In this document: in pieces, positions 23,801-32,161 of the stretch
Layout: every line of letters begins with the position of its first letter
Position numbering within the stretch: position 1 is the first letter of the stretch
Source of the DNA: Caulobacter sp.
GTDB lineage: Bacteria > Pseudomonadota > Alphaproteobacteria > Caulobacterales > Caulobacteraceae
DNA length: 41,719 bases
Direction: 5' to 3'
NCBI GenBank assembly: GCA_017744495.1
Contig: JAGIBE010000236.1
Span: forward strand, 1-41,719
The notes under the pieces: model-generated
The model's input: the letters and a program-made list of their open reading frames with translations, nothing else
Told to the model about the DNA's origin: nothing
Database searches by the model: none
Translations under genes and position numbers: made by a program

Positions 23801-23976
23801 TCGATGACCTCGGCCGAGGCTCCACGATAGCTGGTCGAGATCGATACGACGGGCGGATCGACGCTCGGCAGTTCGCGGATCGGCAAGCTCTTGAAGGCCG
23901 CTAGGCCGACCACGCAGAGGATGATCGCGGCGACCGCCGCGAAGACCGGGCGGCGAACGGAAAGGTCCGAAAGCAT
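20833..23976 (-). CDS. RND efflux transporter, inner-membrane pump (AcrB/MexB type)
   Basis: This 1047-residue pump of the hydrophobe/amphiphile-efflux RND family moves drugs, solvents or signals out in exchange for protons. It opens MLSDLSVRRPVFAAVAAIIL and has the two large periplasmic loops and about 12 membrane helices. The proton-relay pair is in LAVGLVVDDAIVVVENIQRR (the TM4 Asp-Asp), and the C-terminal half has VGIAAKNGILIVEFANQ (TM10 Lys). An unusual run of nine glycines (RGGGGGGGGGTN) lies in the second periplasmic loop near 667-675. The ATG at 23976 shares one base with the adaptor stop (TGATG), so pump and adaptor are coupled. No outer-membrane channel gene follows; a distant TolC-type protein would be needed. 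Confidence 0.95.
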   Translation of the reverse strand: MLSDLSVRRPVFAAVAAIILCVVGLAAFKSLPIRELPSVDPPVVSISTSYRGASAEVIEERITQIIERQVAGIQGIDRVNSSSRDGRSQITITFTLDRDLDAAANDVRDAVSRVAANLPDQADPPQIAKANADSSPIIVLNLTSSTLSTLELADYADRYLVERMSTIPGVAQANLYGAPLYAMRIWLDADAMAARGVTVDDVENALNAQNVELPAGALEGATKDFTIRVSRAYSKPEDFLKLPLRAGDSNGFVVRLGDVARVEEGADERRKLFRGNGVPQVGIALTRQSQANDVAISKAVREEVETINKTLPAGSQMIVAIDNSVFTAEAIHEVWITMGISIALVALVNLLFLGSWRSALIPSIVAPICILSTFIVLAPLGFSLNLLTLLALVLAVGLVVDDAIVVVENIQRRVDEGEPATVAALRGTRQVFFAVVATTIVLISVFAPLMFLPGYIGRLFVELAVAIAAAVGFSALLALSLSPMMASKLLKPASANWLSSRVDKAMDALKDSYRHSLEGLLGKGSATLVTGLSVLVLAVCAGGLFALLPQELVPAEDRGRVDVSINGPEGSGFDATVKVADRIESILDQYRQDGVAERTIITVPRFGQNQFNTGNAVVALKPWGERNKSADQVAAELNKSLSKITSVRAVASVRGAFQRGGGGGGGGGTNVDLIAVGNDYVQLANWLKPILEASQANPGLSRPRLDYEPTAPRLSVQIDRDKAATLGISAQSIGRALETMFGSRQVTTYIKTGQEYDVILQTALEQRRGLEDLNRLQVRTMSGALVPLSTVVTTELRGDTPDRPRVDRLRAVTLTTQLNPGYTVADAVKFFQAQAAEHPTPGVSVKWGGQAKDYLEASGAVGLAFGLALLLVFLVLAAQFESWIHPAVIMLTVPLAALGGLFGLLITGSTINTYSQIGLIILVGIAAKNGILIVEFANQLRDEGLKVREAVIEAAALRLRPIIMTSISAAMGALPLMLWAGAGAGSRKTIGAVIFTGAIFATLLTLFVVPVFYNLLARFTKSPEWTARQIEEYEAREKSGEGQASPV

Positions 23977-25115
23977 CAGGCCGCCTTCGGCTTGTGGCCG
24001 CCCTTGCCGCCCTGACCGCCTTGGGCCTTGTCGCCTTTGCCGCCGCCGGGACTGACCGGCGCGCCGTCCTGAACACGGTTGAGGCCGTCGCCGACGATCT
24101 TGTCGCCCGCCTTCAGGCCCGAGGTGATTTCAATGAAGCCGTCGGCGCTGATGCCGGTGGTCACTGCCGCGCGGCGGGCGACCATCCCTTTGGGCCCCTT
24201 GGCGATCAGGAACACCGAGGCCTGGTTGCCTTCGAACTGCACGGCGGCTTCGGGGACAGCGACGCCTTGGTGCTGACCCTGGTCCACGCTGACCTTGATC
24301 AGCATGCCGGGTTTCAGGCGACCGTCGCCGTTCGGGAACTCGGCACGAGCCTTCAGCGCGCGGGTGGCGGGGTCGATGCGGGTGTCGATCTGGGCGATGC
24401 GGCCGATGAACGTCTCGCCCGGCAGCGCATCCGGTTTGGCGGTGATGGTCAAACCCTCCCGCAGGATCGGCAGGTAGCGGTCGGGCACAGAGAAGTCGAC
24501 GCGGATGACCGAGACGTCATCCAGACTGACGATCGCCGTCCCGGGGCTGATCAGAGCGCCTGGCGCTATGTCGGAAATGCCGACGCGGCCCGCGAACGGG
24601 GCGCGGATCACCTTGTCCCGCTTCTGGGCGCTGGCGGCGGCCAGGGCGGCGCGGGCGGTGTCGCGGGCGGCGAGGTATTGGTCCGCCGAGGCGCGCGGCG
24701 CGATGCCCTTCTCAGCCAGGGTCTTCCAGCGCGTGTACTCACGATCGGCCTGGGCCAGCTGCGCCTGGGCCTGGGCGATGCCGGCGTCCTCCTGGTCCCC
24801 CTTCAGCTCGACCAGCACCTGGCCTTTCGAGACGGCTTGACCGTCGCTGAAGTGGACGGCGGTGATCAGCTCGGCGGTGCTGGAGGTGATGGTGACCGAC
24901 TGGCGGCCCTTGGCCACGCCCAGAACCTCGACCCGATCGGTAAAGGCGCGCGGCTGGGCCACGACCATCGACACCGGCGTCGCGCGTCCGCCGCCACCAC
25001 CTGGCCCGCCTTGCCCCGGCGCCTTGCCGCCGAAGGCCAGTTTCAGTCCGCCGACCAGCAGCATCAGCAGGACAGCGATAACGGCCCCGACGAGGAAGAA
25101 ATGTCTGCGGATCAC
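23976..25115 (-). CDS. RND efflux periplasmic adaptor (membrane fusion protein)
   Basis: This 379-residue HlyD/AcrA-family adaptor links the RND pump to an outer-membrane channel. An N-terminal membrane anchor (about 7-28) and a Gly-rich linker (GKAPGQGGPGGGGGR) precede the lipoyl half-motifs VHFSDGQAVSKGQVLVELKG and VIRAPFAGRVGISDIAPGAL. The coiled-coil hairpin lies between them, rich in Gln/Ala (IAQAQAQLAQADREY). Beta-barrel and membrane-proximal domains follow. The C-terminus is Gly/Lys-rich (GGGKGDKAQGGQGGKGGHKPK), a basic tail not usual for AcrA. It has no lipobox Cys, so it is anchored by the helix. It is the first gene of the pump operon, which is transcribed leftward from the promoter at about 25150-25177. 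Confidence 0.93.
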   Translation of the reverse strand: MIRRHFFLVGAVIAVLLMLLVGGLKLAFGGKAPGQGGPGGGGGRATPVSMVVAQPRAFTDRVEVLGVAKGRQSVTITSSTAELITAVHFSDGQAVSKGQVLVELKGDQEDAGIAQAQAQLAQADREYTRWKTLAEKGIAPRASADQYLAARDTARAALAAASAQKRDKVIRAPFAGRVGISDIAPGALISPGTAIVSLDDVSVIRVDFSVPDRYLPILREGLTITAKPDALPGETFIGRIAQIDTRIDPATRALKARAEFPNGDGRLKPGMLIKVSVDQGQHQGVAVPEAAVQFEGNQASVFLIAKGPKGMVARRAAVTTGISADGFIEITSGLKAGDKIVGDGLNRVQDGAPVSPGGGKGDKAQGGQGGKGGHKPKAA

Positions 25116-25149
25116 GAAAAGCTCCGGGCGCCGGGAAGGAACGGCTCAG

Positions 25150-25177
25150 CTAGTACAAAACGGTCAATAACCGTCAG
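25150..25177 (-). promoter_or_regulatory. Efflux operon promoter with inverted repeat in the spacer
   Basis: Read leftward, CTGACG (25177-25172), a 16-base gap and TACTAG (25155-25150) form a plausible promoter 35 bases before the adaptor start. ACGGT (25160-25164), CAATA, ACCGT (25170-25174) is an inverted repeat inside and at the edge of the spacer, the usual place for a repressor site. No regulator gene adjoins the operon. Confidence 0.4.
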
Positions 25178-25231
25178 CCCTAGCCTGCGTCCAGTGACAC
25201 ACGGATGACCAAATATTACACCGTTGAAATA

Positions 25232-26038
25232 TCAGAACCGACGCCACACGGCCAGGACCGGGCCGTGGTCGATCGGAGTCTCCCGTCCCGAAACGGTCTG
25301 TCGCCATCCCGCCTGCAGACTCCACGCGCCCAAGTCGCGCGTGGCCGACACCTCGCGCTTGCGCCACCGTGAGCCAACGGGTTCGGATTCAGCCTTGCCG
25401 GCATAGGTCTGGACCATCAGAAGCCAGCGGGGTGTGGGCCGCAGCCCCAGTGTGGCGTCGATCCTAGTCTCATCCGCCAGACCGCTGCGCTTGAGGCGGG
25501 CGATCTGCAGCTCGGCGAACCCTTGCGCGCCGCGCCACTGCCGGGAGGTTCCCGCCAGGAGGCGCGCTTCCAGGTCCAGATCGCCCTGCCCCTGTCCCGG
25601 CGCCGCATAGCCGGCGTTGCGCCCGACGCCATCCTTGTTGGCGCCCAGATAAAAGCTGACCGCTGATCGATCCGTATGCAGCAATGCATAGCGGACACCC
25701 AACTCGATCGGTCCTCGCCCCTCATAGTCGACGAAGTTGTCGTGCCCTCGGGTCAGGGCGACCTTCGTCTGCAGGGTCAGGCGGTCGGTCAGACCGTACT
25801 CGCCGTAGATCGAAAGCGTCTCGTCATGCCGAGGCGCGATCGGCGCCTCGGCGCCGTCCGGATCGTAGCCCCTGTCCGCCTTTTGTCCCTCATACTTCAA
25901 AATAGCCAGGCCCTCGCCGTCCTTCATCGGCCAGGCGCCGGCCCAGGCCATGTCCGGCGAGCCGAGCAGCGCGCAAAAGAAAGCCGCCGCGACCCCGAGG
26001 ATCGCGACGGCGTTTCGTTTTCGGCGTTTAGGCGTCAA
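25232..26038 (-). CDS. Predicted outer-membrane beta-barrel protein, unrecognised family
   Basis: This 268-residue protein has a basic start (TPKRRKRN), a hydrophobic signal segment (AVAILGVAAAFFCALL) and a cleavage-like AWAG. Alternating-polarity strands follow, such as ETLSIYGEYGLTDRLTLQTK, PIELGVRYALL and WSLQAGWRQTV, and the chain ends in a terminal Phe (VLAVWRRF). That is the profile of a small outer-membrane barrel of the kind annotated as transporter or MetA-pathway-like proteins. The start appears to be TTG at 26038, overlapping the aldolase stop as TTGA (26035-26038), because no ATG or GTG exists before the signal peptide. Its role is unknown. It is translationally coupled to the aldolase-family gene. 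Confidence 0.65.
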   Translation of the reverse strand: MTPKRRKRNAVAILGVAAAFFCALLGSPDMAWAGAWPMKDGEGLAILKYEGQKADRGYDPDGAEAPIAPRHDETLSIYGEYGLTDRLTLQTKVALTRGHDNFVDYEGRGPIELGVRYALLHTDRSAVSFYLGANKDGVGRNAGYAAPGQGQGDLDLEARLLAGTSRQWRGAQGFAELQIARLKRSGLADETRIDATLGLRPTPRWLLMVQTYAGKAESEPVGSRWRKREVSATRDLGAWSLQAGWRQTVSGRETPIDHGPVLAVWRRF

Positions 26039-26811
26039 TCCGCGTAGCCGGGGGACTCCCGGTCGAGTTTGCGCAGGCAGCCGGGCCAGGCCAGGCCGGC
26101 GATCATGCCGAGCCCCATGCCTGTCTGGCTGCGGACCTCGGCCTGGGCCGCCTCCGGCGCCTCCAGAACGTTGCCGCGACCGCCGCTGAGCGCCATCACC
26201 TGCTGGGCGCAGGCGCGTTCCAGATAGAACATCCCCAGCCAGCACTCCGCCGCCGTCATCCCCGTGGACAGGGTGCCGTGGTTGCGGAGCATCATCAGCT
26301 TCCTTTCCCCCAGATCGGCGACTAGCCGTTCGCGCTCGTCAAGATTGAGCGCGATACCTTCATAGTCGTGATACGAGAGCTGAGGCAAGACAATTAATGC
26401 GTGTTGCGACAGGGGAAGCAACCCCTCCTTGTTCGCCGACACCGCCACGCCTTGGTCGGTGTGCAGGTGCATGACGAACTGGGCGTCCTCGCGGGCGGCG
26501 TGGATCGCCGAGTGGATCGTGAAGCCCGCCGGATTGATGAAGTACGGCGTCTTGTCGATCATATTGCCGTCCAGATCGACCTTGACCAGGCACGAGGCGG
26601 TCATCTCGCCGAAGAACATGCCGTAGGGATTGATCAGGAAGTGATGCTCGGGACCCGGGATGCGAGCCGAGATGTGGGTGAAGATCATGTCGTCCCAGCC
26701 GTGGACGGCGACCAGGCGATAAAGCGCGGCCAAGTCCACGCGGGCCTTCCATTCGGCCTCGCTGACCTTGTCCTTGAGCGTCGTGGCGATGGGCGATGCA
26801 CCGTCGGCCAT
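26035..26811 (-). CDS. Class II aldolase/adducin family protein
   Basis: This 258-residue protein has the class II aldolase/adducin fold. The zinc-ligand pair is in FVMHLHTDQG (His-x-His near 116), and a third His lies in RNHGTLSTG near 176. THISARIPGPEHHFLINPYG contributes the phosphate-binding loop, as in fuculose-phosphate aldolases. It may cleave a phosphorylated or free aldol, or lack aldolase activity, as many alphaproteobacterial members do. The ATG at 26811 has an excellent ribosome-binding site (GGAGGATCC, about eight bases before). It is the first gene of a two-gene unit with the outer-membrane protein. Confidence 0.88.
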   Translation of the reverse strand: MADGASPIATTLKDKVSEAEWKARVDLAALYRLVAVHGWDDMIFTHISARIPGPEHHFLINPYGMFFGEMTASCLVKVDLDGNMIDKTPYFINPAGFTIHSAIHAAREDAQFVMHLHTDQGVAVSANKEGLLPLSQHALIVLPQLSYHDYEGIALNLDERERLVADLGERKLMMLRNHGTLSTGMTAAECWLGMFYLERACAQQVMALSGGRGNVLEAPEAAQAEVRSQTGMGLGMIAGLAWPGCLRKLDRESPGYAD

Positions 26812-26940
26812 GAGTGGATCCTCCGTAAGTTATCGTTGTTAGCTTAAGGGTCGCGCCGCGCGCCGCTTGCGTCAAGCGGCGATGGTCCCTCGCGCGAGCC
26901 TGTGTTAGCCCGTGCGCCTTCGTCGCGTTCGAGACTTCCC

Positions 26941-27612
26941 ATGATCCCCTGGCAGCACCTGGACACCGCCAAGGTCCCCGGCGACGGCGGCGAGCTGAAG
27001 CTCATGCGGCGCGGGACCGAATATTCGATCATGGCCGGATCGATCGAATTGATGAACAGCCGGCTCAGCGGTTCGGAAGAGGCCATGGCCACCCTGGCCT
27101 TCGAACGCGTCGGCCAACGCCCCAAGGCGCGGGTGCTGATCGGCGGCCTGGGCATGGGCTTCACCCTGCGCGCGGCCCTCTCCGCCTTCGGGCCCGACGC
27201 TCGGATCGTGGTCGCCGAGTTGGTGCCGGCGGTCGTCGACTGGGCGCGGGGCCCGTTGGGCGACCTGCACGGCGCCAGCCTGGACGATCCGCGCGTGACC
27301 CTGCGCGTGGGCGACGTCGGCGAAGCGATCGGCGCCGAGGCCGGCGGCTACGACGCCATCCTGCTGGACGTCGACAACGGCCCCGGCGGCCTATCGCGCA
27401 AGGAGAACGACGGACTCTACAGCCCCAACGGCCTGGCCGCCGCCAAGCGCGCCCTGCGCCCCGGCGGCGTCCTGGAGGTCTGGTCCTCGACCCGCGACAA
27501 CGGCTTCACCGCTCGCCTGAAGCGCGCGGGCTACGCCGTCGAGGAGATCGGCGTCCGCGCCCACAAGGGGCGCGGTGCGCGGCATGTGATCTGGATGGCC
27601 ACTCGGCCCTGA
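26941..27612 (+). CDS. Spermidine synthase-like / SAM-fold methyltransferase-like protein
   Basis: This 223-residue protein has the Rossmann-like nucleotide fold of the spermidine-synthase superfamily. RVLIGGLGMGFTLRAAL (about 66-82) is the glycine motif, VVAELVPAVVDWAR holds the acidic ribose-binding residue, and YDAILLDVDNGPGGL (about 139-153) is the catalytic-loop region. It lacks the N-terminal beta-hairpin domain length of true spermidine synthases (about 280-300 residues) and is annotated in relatives only as spermidine synthase-like. The ATG at 26941 is chosen because the conserved opening MIPWQHLD begins there. It is divergent from the aldolase gene and convergent with smpB, 13 bases away. 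Confidence 0.8.
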   Translation: MIPWQHLDTAKVPGDGGELKLMRRGTEYSIMAGSIELMNSRLSGSEEAMATLAFERVGQRPKARVLIGGLGMGFTLRAALSAFGPDARIVVAELVPAVVDWARGPLGDLHGASLDDPRVTLRVGDVGEAIGAEAGGYDAILLDVDNGPGGLSRKENDGLYSPNGLAAAKRALRPGGVLEVWSSTRDNGFTARLKRAGYAVEEIGVRAHKGRGARHVIWMATRP

Positions 27613-27625
27613 ATTCAGGCGCGGG

Positions 27626-28084
27626 TCAGTCCCCGCGGTCGCCCTTCATCAGCCGCGCTTTGTCACGCTGCCAATCGCGGGCGGCCTCGGTCTCGCGCTT
27701 GTCGTGGTTCTTCTTGCCCTTGGCCAGGCCGATCTCCAGCTTGGCCAGGCCCTTGTCGTTCCAATAGAGCTTGAGCGGGATCAGCGTGCGGCCGTCGCGC
27801 TGGACCGCGCCGATCAGCTTGTCGATCTGCTTGCGGTGCAGCAGAAGCTTCCGATGCCGGCGCGGCTCGTGGTTGAAGCGGTTGGCGTGGCCGTAGGGCG
27901 GGATGTCGGCGTTGATCAGCTTGATCTCGCGACCTTCAACCGAGGCGTAGGACTCGGCGATGTTCGCCCGCCCTACGCGCAACGACTTCACTTCCGTGCC
28001 GGTCAGCATCAGCCCGGCCTCGACGGTCTCCTCGATGAAGTAGTCGTACCGCGCGCGGCGGTTCTCAGCGATCGGCTTGGTCAT
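27626..28084 (-). CDS. smpB: SsrA-binding protein SmpB
   Basis: This 152-residue SmpB partners with tmRNA in trans-translation, rescuing stalled ribosomes and tagging their products. It starts with [18 protein letters not shown] and has the signature [34 protein letters not shown] follows, and the C-terminal basic tail ([10 protein letters not shown]...[11 protein letters not shown]) folds into the decoding centre. In Caulobacter, trans-translation is tied to cell-cycle timing. Its ATG shares one base with the dapA stop (TGATG), giving dapA-smpB coupling. ssrA itself is not in the window. Confidence 0.97.
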   Translation of the reverse strand: MTKPIAENRRARYDYFIEETVEAGLMLTGTEVKSLRVGRANIAESYASVEGREIKLINADIPPYGHANRFNHEPRRHRKLLLHRKQIDKLIGAVQRDGRTLIPLKLYWNDKGLAKLEIGLAKGKKNHDKRETEAARDWQRDKARLMKGDRGD

Positions 28085-28968
28085 CAGACCAGACCCGCCT
28101 CGCGCATGGCTTCCAGGATCGCCGGCTTGACCGCCTCGCTGCAGGGCGAGATCGGCAGGCGGGTGTCAGCCTCGCAGAGGCCCAGATGCGCCATGGCGAA
28201 CTTGGTCGGCGACGGCGAGGCGTCCAGGAACAGCGCCTTGTGCAGCTTCACCAGGCGGTCTTGCCAGTAGAGCGCGGTCTCCCATTCGCCGTTCAGGCAG
28301 GCGTTGATGAAGGTCGCGCAGGCGTCGGGAGCGACGTTGGAGGTCACCGAGATCACGCCGTGGCCGCCGTGGGCGACATAGCCCAAGGCCGTGGGGTCGT
28401 CGCCCGACAGCATCACCCAGTCCGGACCGCACATGATCCGCTGGAAGCTCGCGCGGGTCAGATCGCCGGTGGCGTCCTTGATGCCGACGATGTTGGGCAG
28501 CTTGGACAGGCGCTCCAGCGTTTCGTTGGCGATATCCGAACCGGTGCGGCCGGGCACGTTGTAGACCAGCACCGGCAGTTGAACGGCGTCGTTGATGGCC
28601 TTGTAATGCTGATAGACGCCTTCCTGGCTGGGACGCACATAGTAGGGCGAGACCACCAGGGCGGCGTCGGCGCCGACCGCCTTGGCATGGGCGACCAGCT
28701 CGATCGCCTCGGCGGTCGAGTTGGAGCCGGCGCCGGCGATCACCGGCACGCGGCCGCGCGCGGTCTGCACGCACAGTTCCACGACGCGCTTGTGCTCCTC
28801 ATGCGACAGGGTGGCGGTCTCGCCGGTGGTGCCGACCGGCACCAAGCCGTGCACCCCGCCGGCGATCTGGCGCTCGACCAGGGCAACAAAGGCTTTCTCG
28901 TCTACCGCCCCGTCGCGGAATGGCGTGACCAGCGCCGGGATGACGCCCTTGAACGGAGAATGAGCCAT
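28084..28968 (-). CDS. dapA: 4-hydroxy-tetrahydrodipicolinate synthase
   Basis: This 294-residue DapA condenses pyruvate with aspartate semialdehyde, the first committed step to diaminopimelate and lysine. The TIM-barrel signature [19 protein letters not shown] is at about 38-56. The Tyr relay is in [18 protein letters not shown], and the Schiff-base lysine in [12 protein letters not shown] is near 162. The length matches E. coli DapA (292). I chose the ATG at 28968 because the conserved [13 protein letters not shown] opening begins five residues later; the frame upstream to 29100 is not family-like. It heads the dapA-smpB unit, divergent from the lytic transglycosylase gene, which also concerns cell-wall metabolism. 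Confidence 0.96.
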   Translation of the reverse strand: MAHSPFKGVIPALVTPFRDGAVDEKAFVALVERQIAGGVHGLVPVGTTGETATLSHEEHKRVVELCVQTARGRVPVIAGAGSNSTAEAIELVAHAKAVGADAALVVSPYYVRPSQEGVYQHYKAINDAVQLPVLVYNVPGRTGSDIANETLERLSKLPNIVGIKDATGDLTRASFQRIMCGPDWVMLSGDDPTALGYVAHGGHGVISVTSNVAPDACATFINACLNGEWETALYWQDRLVKLHKALFLDASPSPTKFAMAHLGLCEADTRLPISPCSEAVKPAILEAMREAGLV

Positions 28969-29230
28969 GACTTGCAATTTGCCGTGAGAAACGCGCCGCG
29001 ACGGTTGCGGCCTGAGGATGGGGGCGGACAATATGTCTCGCTCCCCCTTTCCCGCAACCGGTCCGTGCCGCTCTGCACCGATTTGGGGATGTTTCTGCAT
29101 AGGTCAATCCGCCGCGAAGCGGTCTATAAGCGCCAAACAGGGTCACGAACGCCGCAAATCGGCCCCTCGATCATCCGAAAACGGCGAGAATGCAGCCCGA
29201 CAGGGCCAGAGAATCAAAGGAGGCGGCGTT

Positions 29231-31402
29231 TTGGCGTCAGGGTTGGGTAAGGTGTTGCTGGGCGGAGCCGCCCCCCTGGTGTTGTGTGGAGTCGCGCTGT
29301 TCGGCGTCGCGCTTGCCCAGGACGACGACCTGCCCCGCTCGCCCCAGCCCTACACGCCGTCAGGCCTGATCACCACGCCGCCGACCGCCACCTACGCCAC
29401 GCCCGCCGAGGCCGACGCCGCCAACCTGCGCACCGCGGTCACGAGCCGCGACCCGGCCACCATCCGCATGGCCATGTCCAGCATCCAGGACCCGCTGTCG
29501 CGCAAGATCGCCCTGTGGGCCCTGGTCGACGCTGGGGCCGAGAGCATGGGCTTCTTCGAACTGGACCAGGCGCGACGCGACCTGTCGGGCTGGCCCCGCG
29601 CCCAACGTCGCGAGAACGCCGCCGAGAAGGCCCTGGTCACCTCGGGGCTGGACGCCCAGCGCATGATCGCCTGGTTCGGTGGGCGTGACCCGCAAACGGC
29701 CGAAGGCGCGATGTCCCTGGCCGCCGCCTATCAGGCCGCCGGCCGGAGCAGCGACGCCAGCAACCTGATTCGCCGCTGGTGGCGCGACCAGGTGTTCGAG
29801 CTGGACGCCCAGCGCGGCATGCTGGCCCGGTTCGGCACGCTGCTGACCACCGACGACCACGTCCGCCGCGCCGACATCCTGCTGTATGGCCCCCAAGGTC
29901 CGGCCGCCCGCGACATGGTCGCCCTGCTGCCGCCGGACCAGCAGGCGGCGGCCCAGGCACGGATCGCCCTGCGCTCGAACGCCAGCAACGCCAACGACCT
30001 CTACGCCGCCCTGTCGCCCGCCCAGCAGGCCCAGCCCGGCGTCGTCTTCGAACGCGCCTCCTATCTGCGCCGCAAGGGGCTGGACACCCTGGCCCTGCCG
30101 CTGGTCAGCCAGTTCCCCGCCCCGCCGCCCACCGAGGACGCCGCCTCCGCCATCTGGCGCGAGCGCAAGCAACTGGTGATGTCCGCGCTGAAGAACGGCG
30201 ACAACGCCGGCGCCTACGCGGCCGCCAACGCCCGCCTCAAGGGCGGGGCCGACGCGGCCGAGAGTGAGTTCTTCGCCGGCTGGATCGCCCTCACCCGCCT
30301 GAAGGACGCTGACCGCGCCGCCAACCACTTCGCTCGCATCTCTGAAATCGGCGCCTCGCCGATCACTCGCGGCCGGGCGCTTTACTGGCAGGGCCGCGCG
30401 GCCGAGGCGCAGGGCGACCGCATCGCGGCCCAGGCCTTCTATGCCGAGGGTGCGCGCTACATCACCACCTTCTACGGCCAACTCGCCGCCGAGAAAGCCG
30501 GGATCAAGGAAATCCGCCTCGACAAGGACCCGACGATCACCCAGGCCGACCGCGCCCGCTTCGAAGGTCGCGAGTTGGTGCGGGCCGTCCGCGCCCTGAT
30601 GGCCGCCGGCGCGCGCGATCAGGTCCGAATCTTCGTGCTCTACATCGACGACCAGTTGCCCACCGCCGAGGAAGAGGCCCTGCTGGTCGACCTGGCCCGC
30701 AACTACGGCGACCAGGACCTGGCCATGCGGGCGGTGCGCACCGCCGCCCAGCGCGGCTTCACCTTGCCCGAGCGCGGCTACCCGTTGCTGGACCATCTGT
30801 TCACGCCAGGGCCGGGCGCGGCTGAGACAGCGTTCGTCTATTCGATCTCGCGCCAGGAAAGCAATTTCGACCCCAACGCCCGCTCCGGCGTCGGGGCGCG
30901 CGGCATGATGCAGTTGATGCCGTCGACGGCGTCCCTGGTCGCCCGCCAGATCGGCGAGAGCTACAGCGCCGATCGGCTGTCGGACCCGTTCTACAACATG
31001 CGCCTGGGCTCGACCTATCTGGGCAGCATGGTCAACAATTTCAGCGGCTCGTACATCATGGCGGCCGCCGCCTACAACGCCGGTCCCGGCCGGCCCGCCC
31101 AGTGGGTCACCCTCTGCGGCGACCCGCGCGGCGCGACCACCGATCCGCTCGACTTCATCGAGTGCATCCCGTTCTCCGAGACCCGCAACTACGTGATGCG
31201 GACCATCGAGACGACCATGGTCTACCGCGCCCGCCTGAACGGCGGCGTGACCCCCCTGACCCTTTCGAGCGATCTGAAGCGCGGCGGCTACAGCTATGCG
31301 GGCCCGGCAGGAGCCACGGCCAGCGGCCTGCCGCCGATCGGCGGGGCGACGCCCTCGACCACCGCCATCCCGCAGGGCGGCTACGTTCCGGGCACGCGCT
31401 GA
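29231..31402 (+). CDS. Soluble lytic murein transglycosylase (Slt family)
   Basis: This 723-residue periplasmic enzyme cuts peptidoglycan glycan strands to 1,6-anhydro-muropeptides. The signal peptide (GKVLLGGAAPLVLCGVALFG, cut near ALAQ-DDD) is followed by a long alpha-helical superhelix (Slt70 U/L domains, about 60-530). The C-terminal SLT catalytic domain carries E543 in YSISRQESNFDPNARS, then GVGARGMMQLMPSTA and AAAYNAGPGRPAQW. The start is TTG at 29231: AAGGAGG (29217-29223) lies seven bases before it, and the signal peptide begins there. No ATG in this frame is as well placed. The C-terminal tail is Gly/Pro/Ser-rich. It converges on the ABC ATPase gene with 3 bases between stops. Confidence 0.93.
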   Translation: MASGLGKVLLGGAAPLVLCGVALFGVALAQDDDLPRSPQPYTPSGLITTPPTATYATPAEADAANLRTAVTSRDPATIRMAMSSIQDPLSRKIALWALVDAGAESMGFFELDQARRDLSGWPRAQRRENAAEKALVTSGLDAQRMIAWFGGRDPQTAEGAMSLAAAYQAAGRSSDASNLIRRWWRDQVFELDAQRGMLARFGTLLTTDDHVRRADILLYGPQGPAARDMVALLPPDQQAAAQARIALRSNASNANDLYAALSPAQQAQPGVVFERASYLRRKGLDTLALPLVSQFPAPPPTEDAASAIWRERKQLVMSALKNGDNAGAYAAANARLKGGADAAESEFFAGWIALTRLKDADRAANHFARISEIGASPITRGRALYWQGRAAEAQGDRIAAQAFYAEGARYITTFYGQLAAEKAGIKEIRLDKDPTITQADRARFEGRELVRAVRALMAAGARDQVRIFVLYIDDQLPTAEEEALLVDLARNYGDQDLAMRAVRTAAQRGFTLPERGYPLLDHLFTPGPGAAETAFVYSISRQESNFDPNARSGVGARGMMQLMPSTASLVARQIGESYSADRLSDPFYNMRLGSTYLGSMVNNFSGSYIMAAAAYNAGPGRPAQWVTLCGDPRGATTDPLDFIECIPFSETRNYVMRTIETTMVYRARLNGGVTPLTLSSDLKRGGYSYAGPAGATASGLPPIGGATPSTTAIPQGGYVPGTR

Positions 31403-31405
31403 CGG

Positions 31406-32161
31406 CTAGCGCCGCTTGGCCGCGACGACCAGTCCGGCTGGGGTTTCGATCAACGCGCCGTCCAACCGGAAGACGGACGCCAGGACGACGGGCGACAGGG
31501 CCTCGACCGGCGCGCCCTGCGCCGCCACGCGGCCATGATCCAGTACCAGCACCCGGTCGCAGGCGCGGGCCGCCAGACCCAGGTCGTGCAGCGTGACGAC
31601 CACCGCTGCTCCCGCCGCAGCCTCGGCGCGCAGCAGGTCGAGGGTCAGGAGCTGGGCGTCGGGGTCAAGACCGGCCACGGGCTCGTCGGCGACCAACAGA
31701 GGCGCGCGGGTGGCCAACAGCCTCGCCAGCAGCACCCTGGCCCGCTCGCCGCCCGACATGTCGAGCACGCCGCGATCGGCCAGGTCCGAGACGCCGACCC
31801 GTTCCAGGCGCTCGCGAGCAACGTCCAGCGCGTGCTCCGGCGGAAGATCCGGCGCCCCGAGGGCGGCGACGTCCAGGGCCGGCAGATTCCAAGCCAGCCG
31901 GCGTTCTTGCGGCAGATAGCCGACCAGCCGTGCTCGCTCGACGGGGCTGAGGCCGGCGATGGGACGTCCGGCCAGCCGCGCCGCACCGGCTTCCAGCGGC
32001 ATCAGCCCCAAGCCTGCCCGCAGCAGGCTGGTCTTGCCCGCGCCGTTGGGTCCGATCACCCCCAGCACCTCGCCCGGCGCGACCTGCAGTGACGCGCCGT
32101 CCAGCACCATGGCCTCGCCACGCCGGACCTTCGCGCCCTCAATCGACCAGACCGCCGTCAT
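31406..32161 (-). CDS. ABC transporter ATP-binding protein (BtuD/FecE/HmuV-type)
   Basis: This 251-residue ATPase drives an importer for corrinoid, heme or ferric siderophore. Walker A is GPNGAGKT (37-44), the Q-loop is in VGYLPQERRLAWNL, the signature is MSGGERARVLLARLL (Met replacing the usual Leu), Walker B is PLLVADEPVAGLD, and the switch His is in VVVTLHDLGLAARACD. The ATG at 32161 overlaps the permease stop as ATGA (32158-32161), better than the ATG at 32170. It is the last gene of the leftward operon tetR, binding protein, permease, ATPase. The Leu-to-Met change in the signature is tolerated in this family. Confidence 0.92.
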   Translation of the reverse strand: MTAVWSIEGAKVRRGEAMVLDGASLQVAPGEVLGVIGPNGAGKTSLLRAGLGLMPLEAGAARLAGRPIAGLSPVERARLVGYLPQERRLAWNLPALDVAALGAPDLPPEHALDVARERLERVGVSDLADRGVLDMSGGERARVLLARLLATRAPLLVADEPVAGLDPDAQLLTLDLLRAEAAAGAAVVVTLHDLGLAARACDRVLVLDHGRVAAQGAPVEALSPVVLASVFRLDGALIETPAGLVVAAKRR

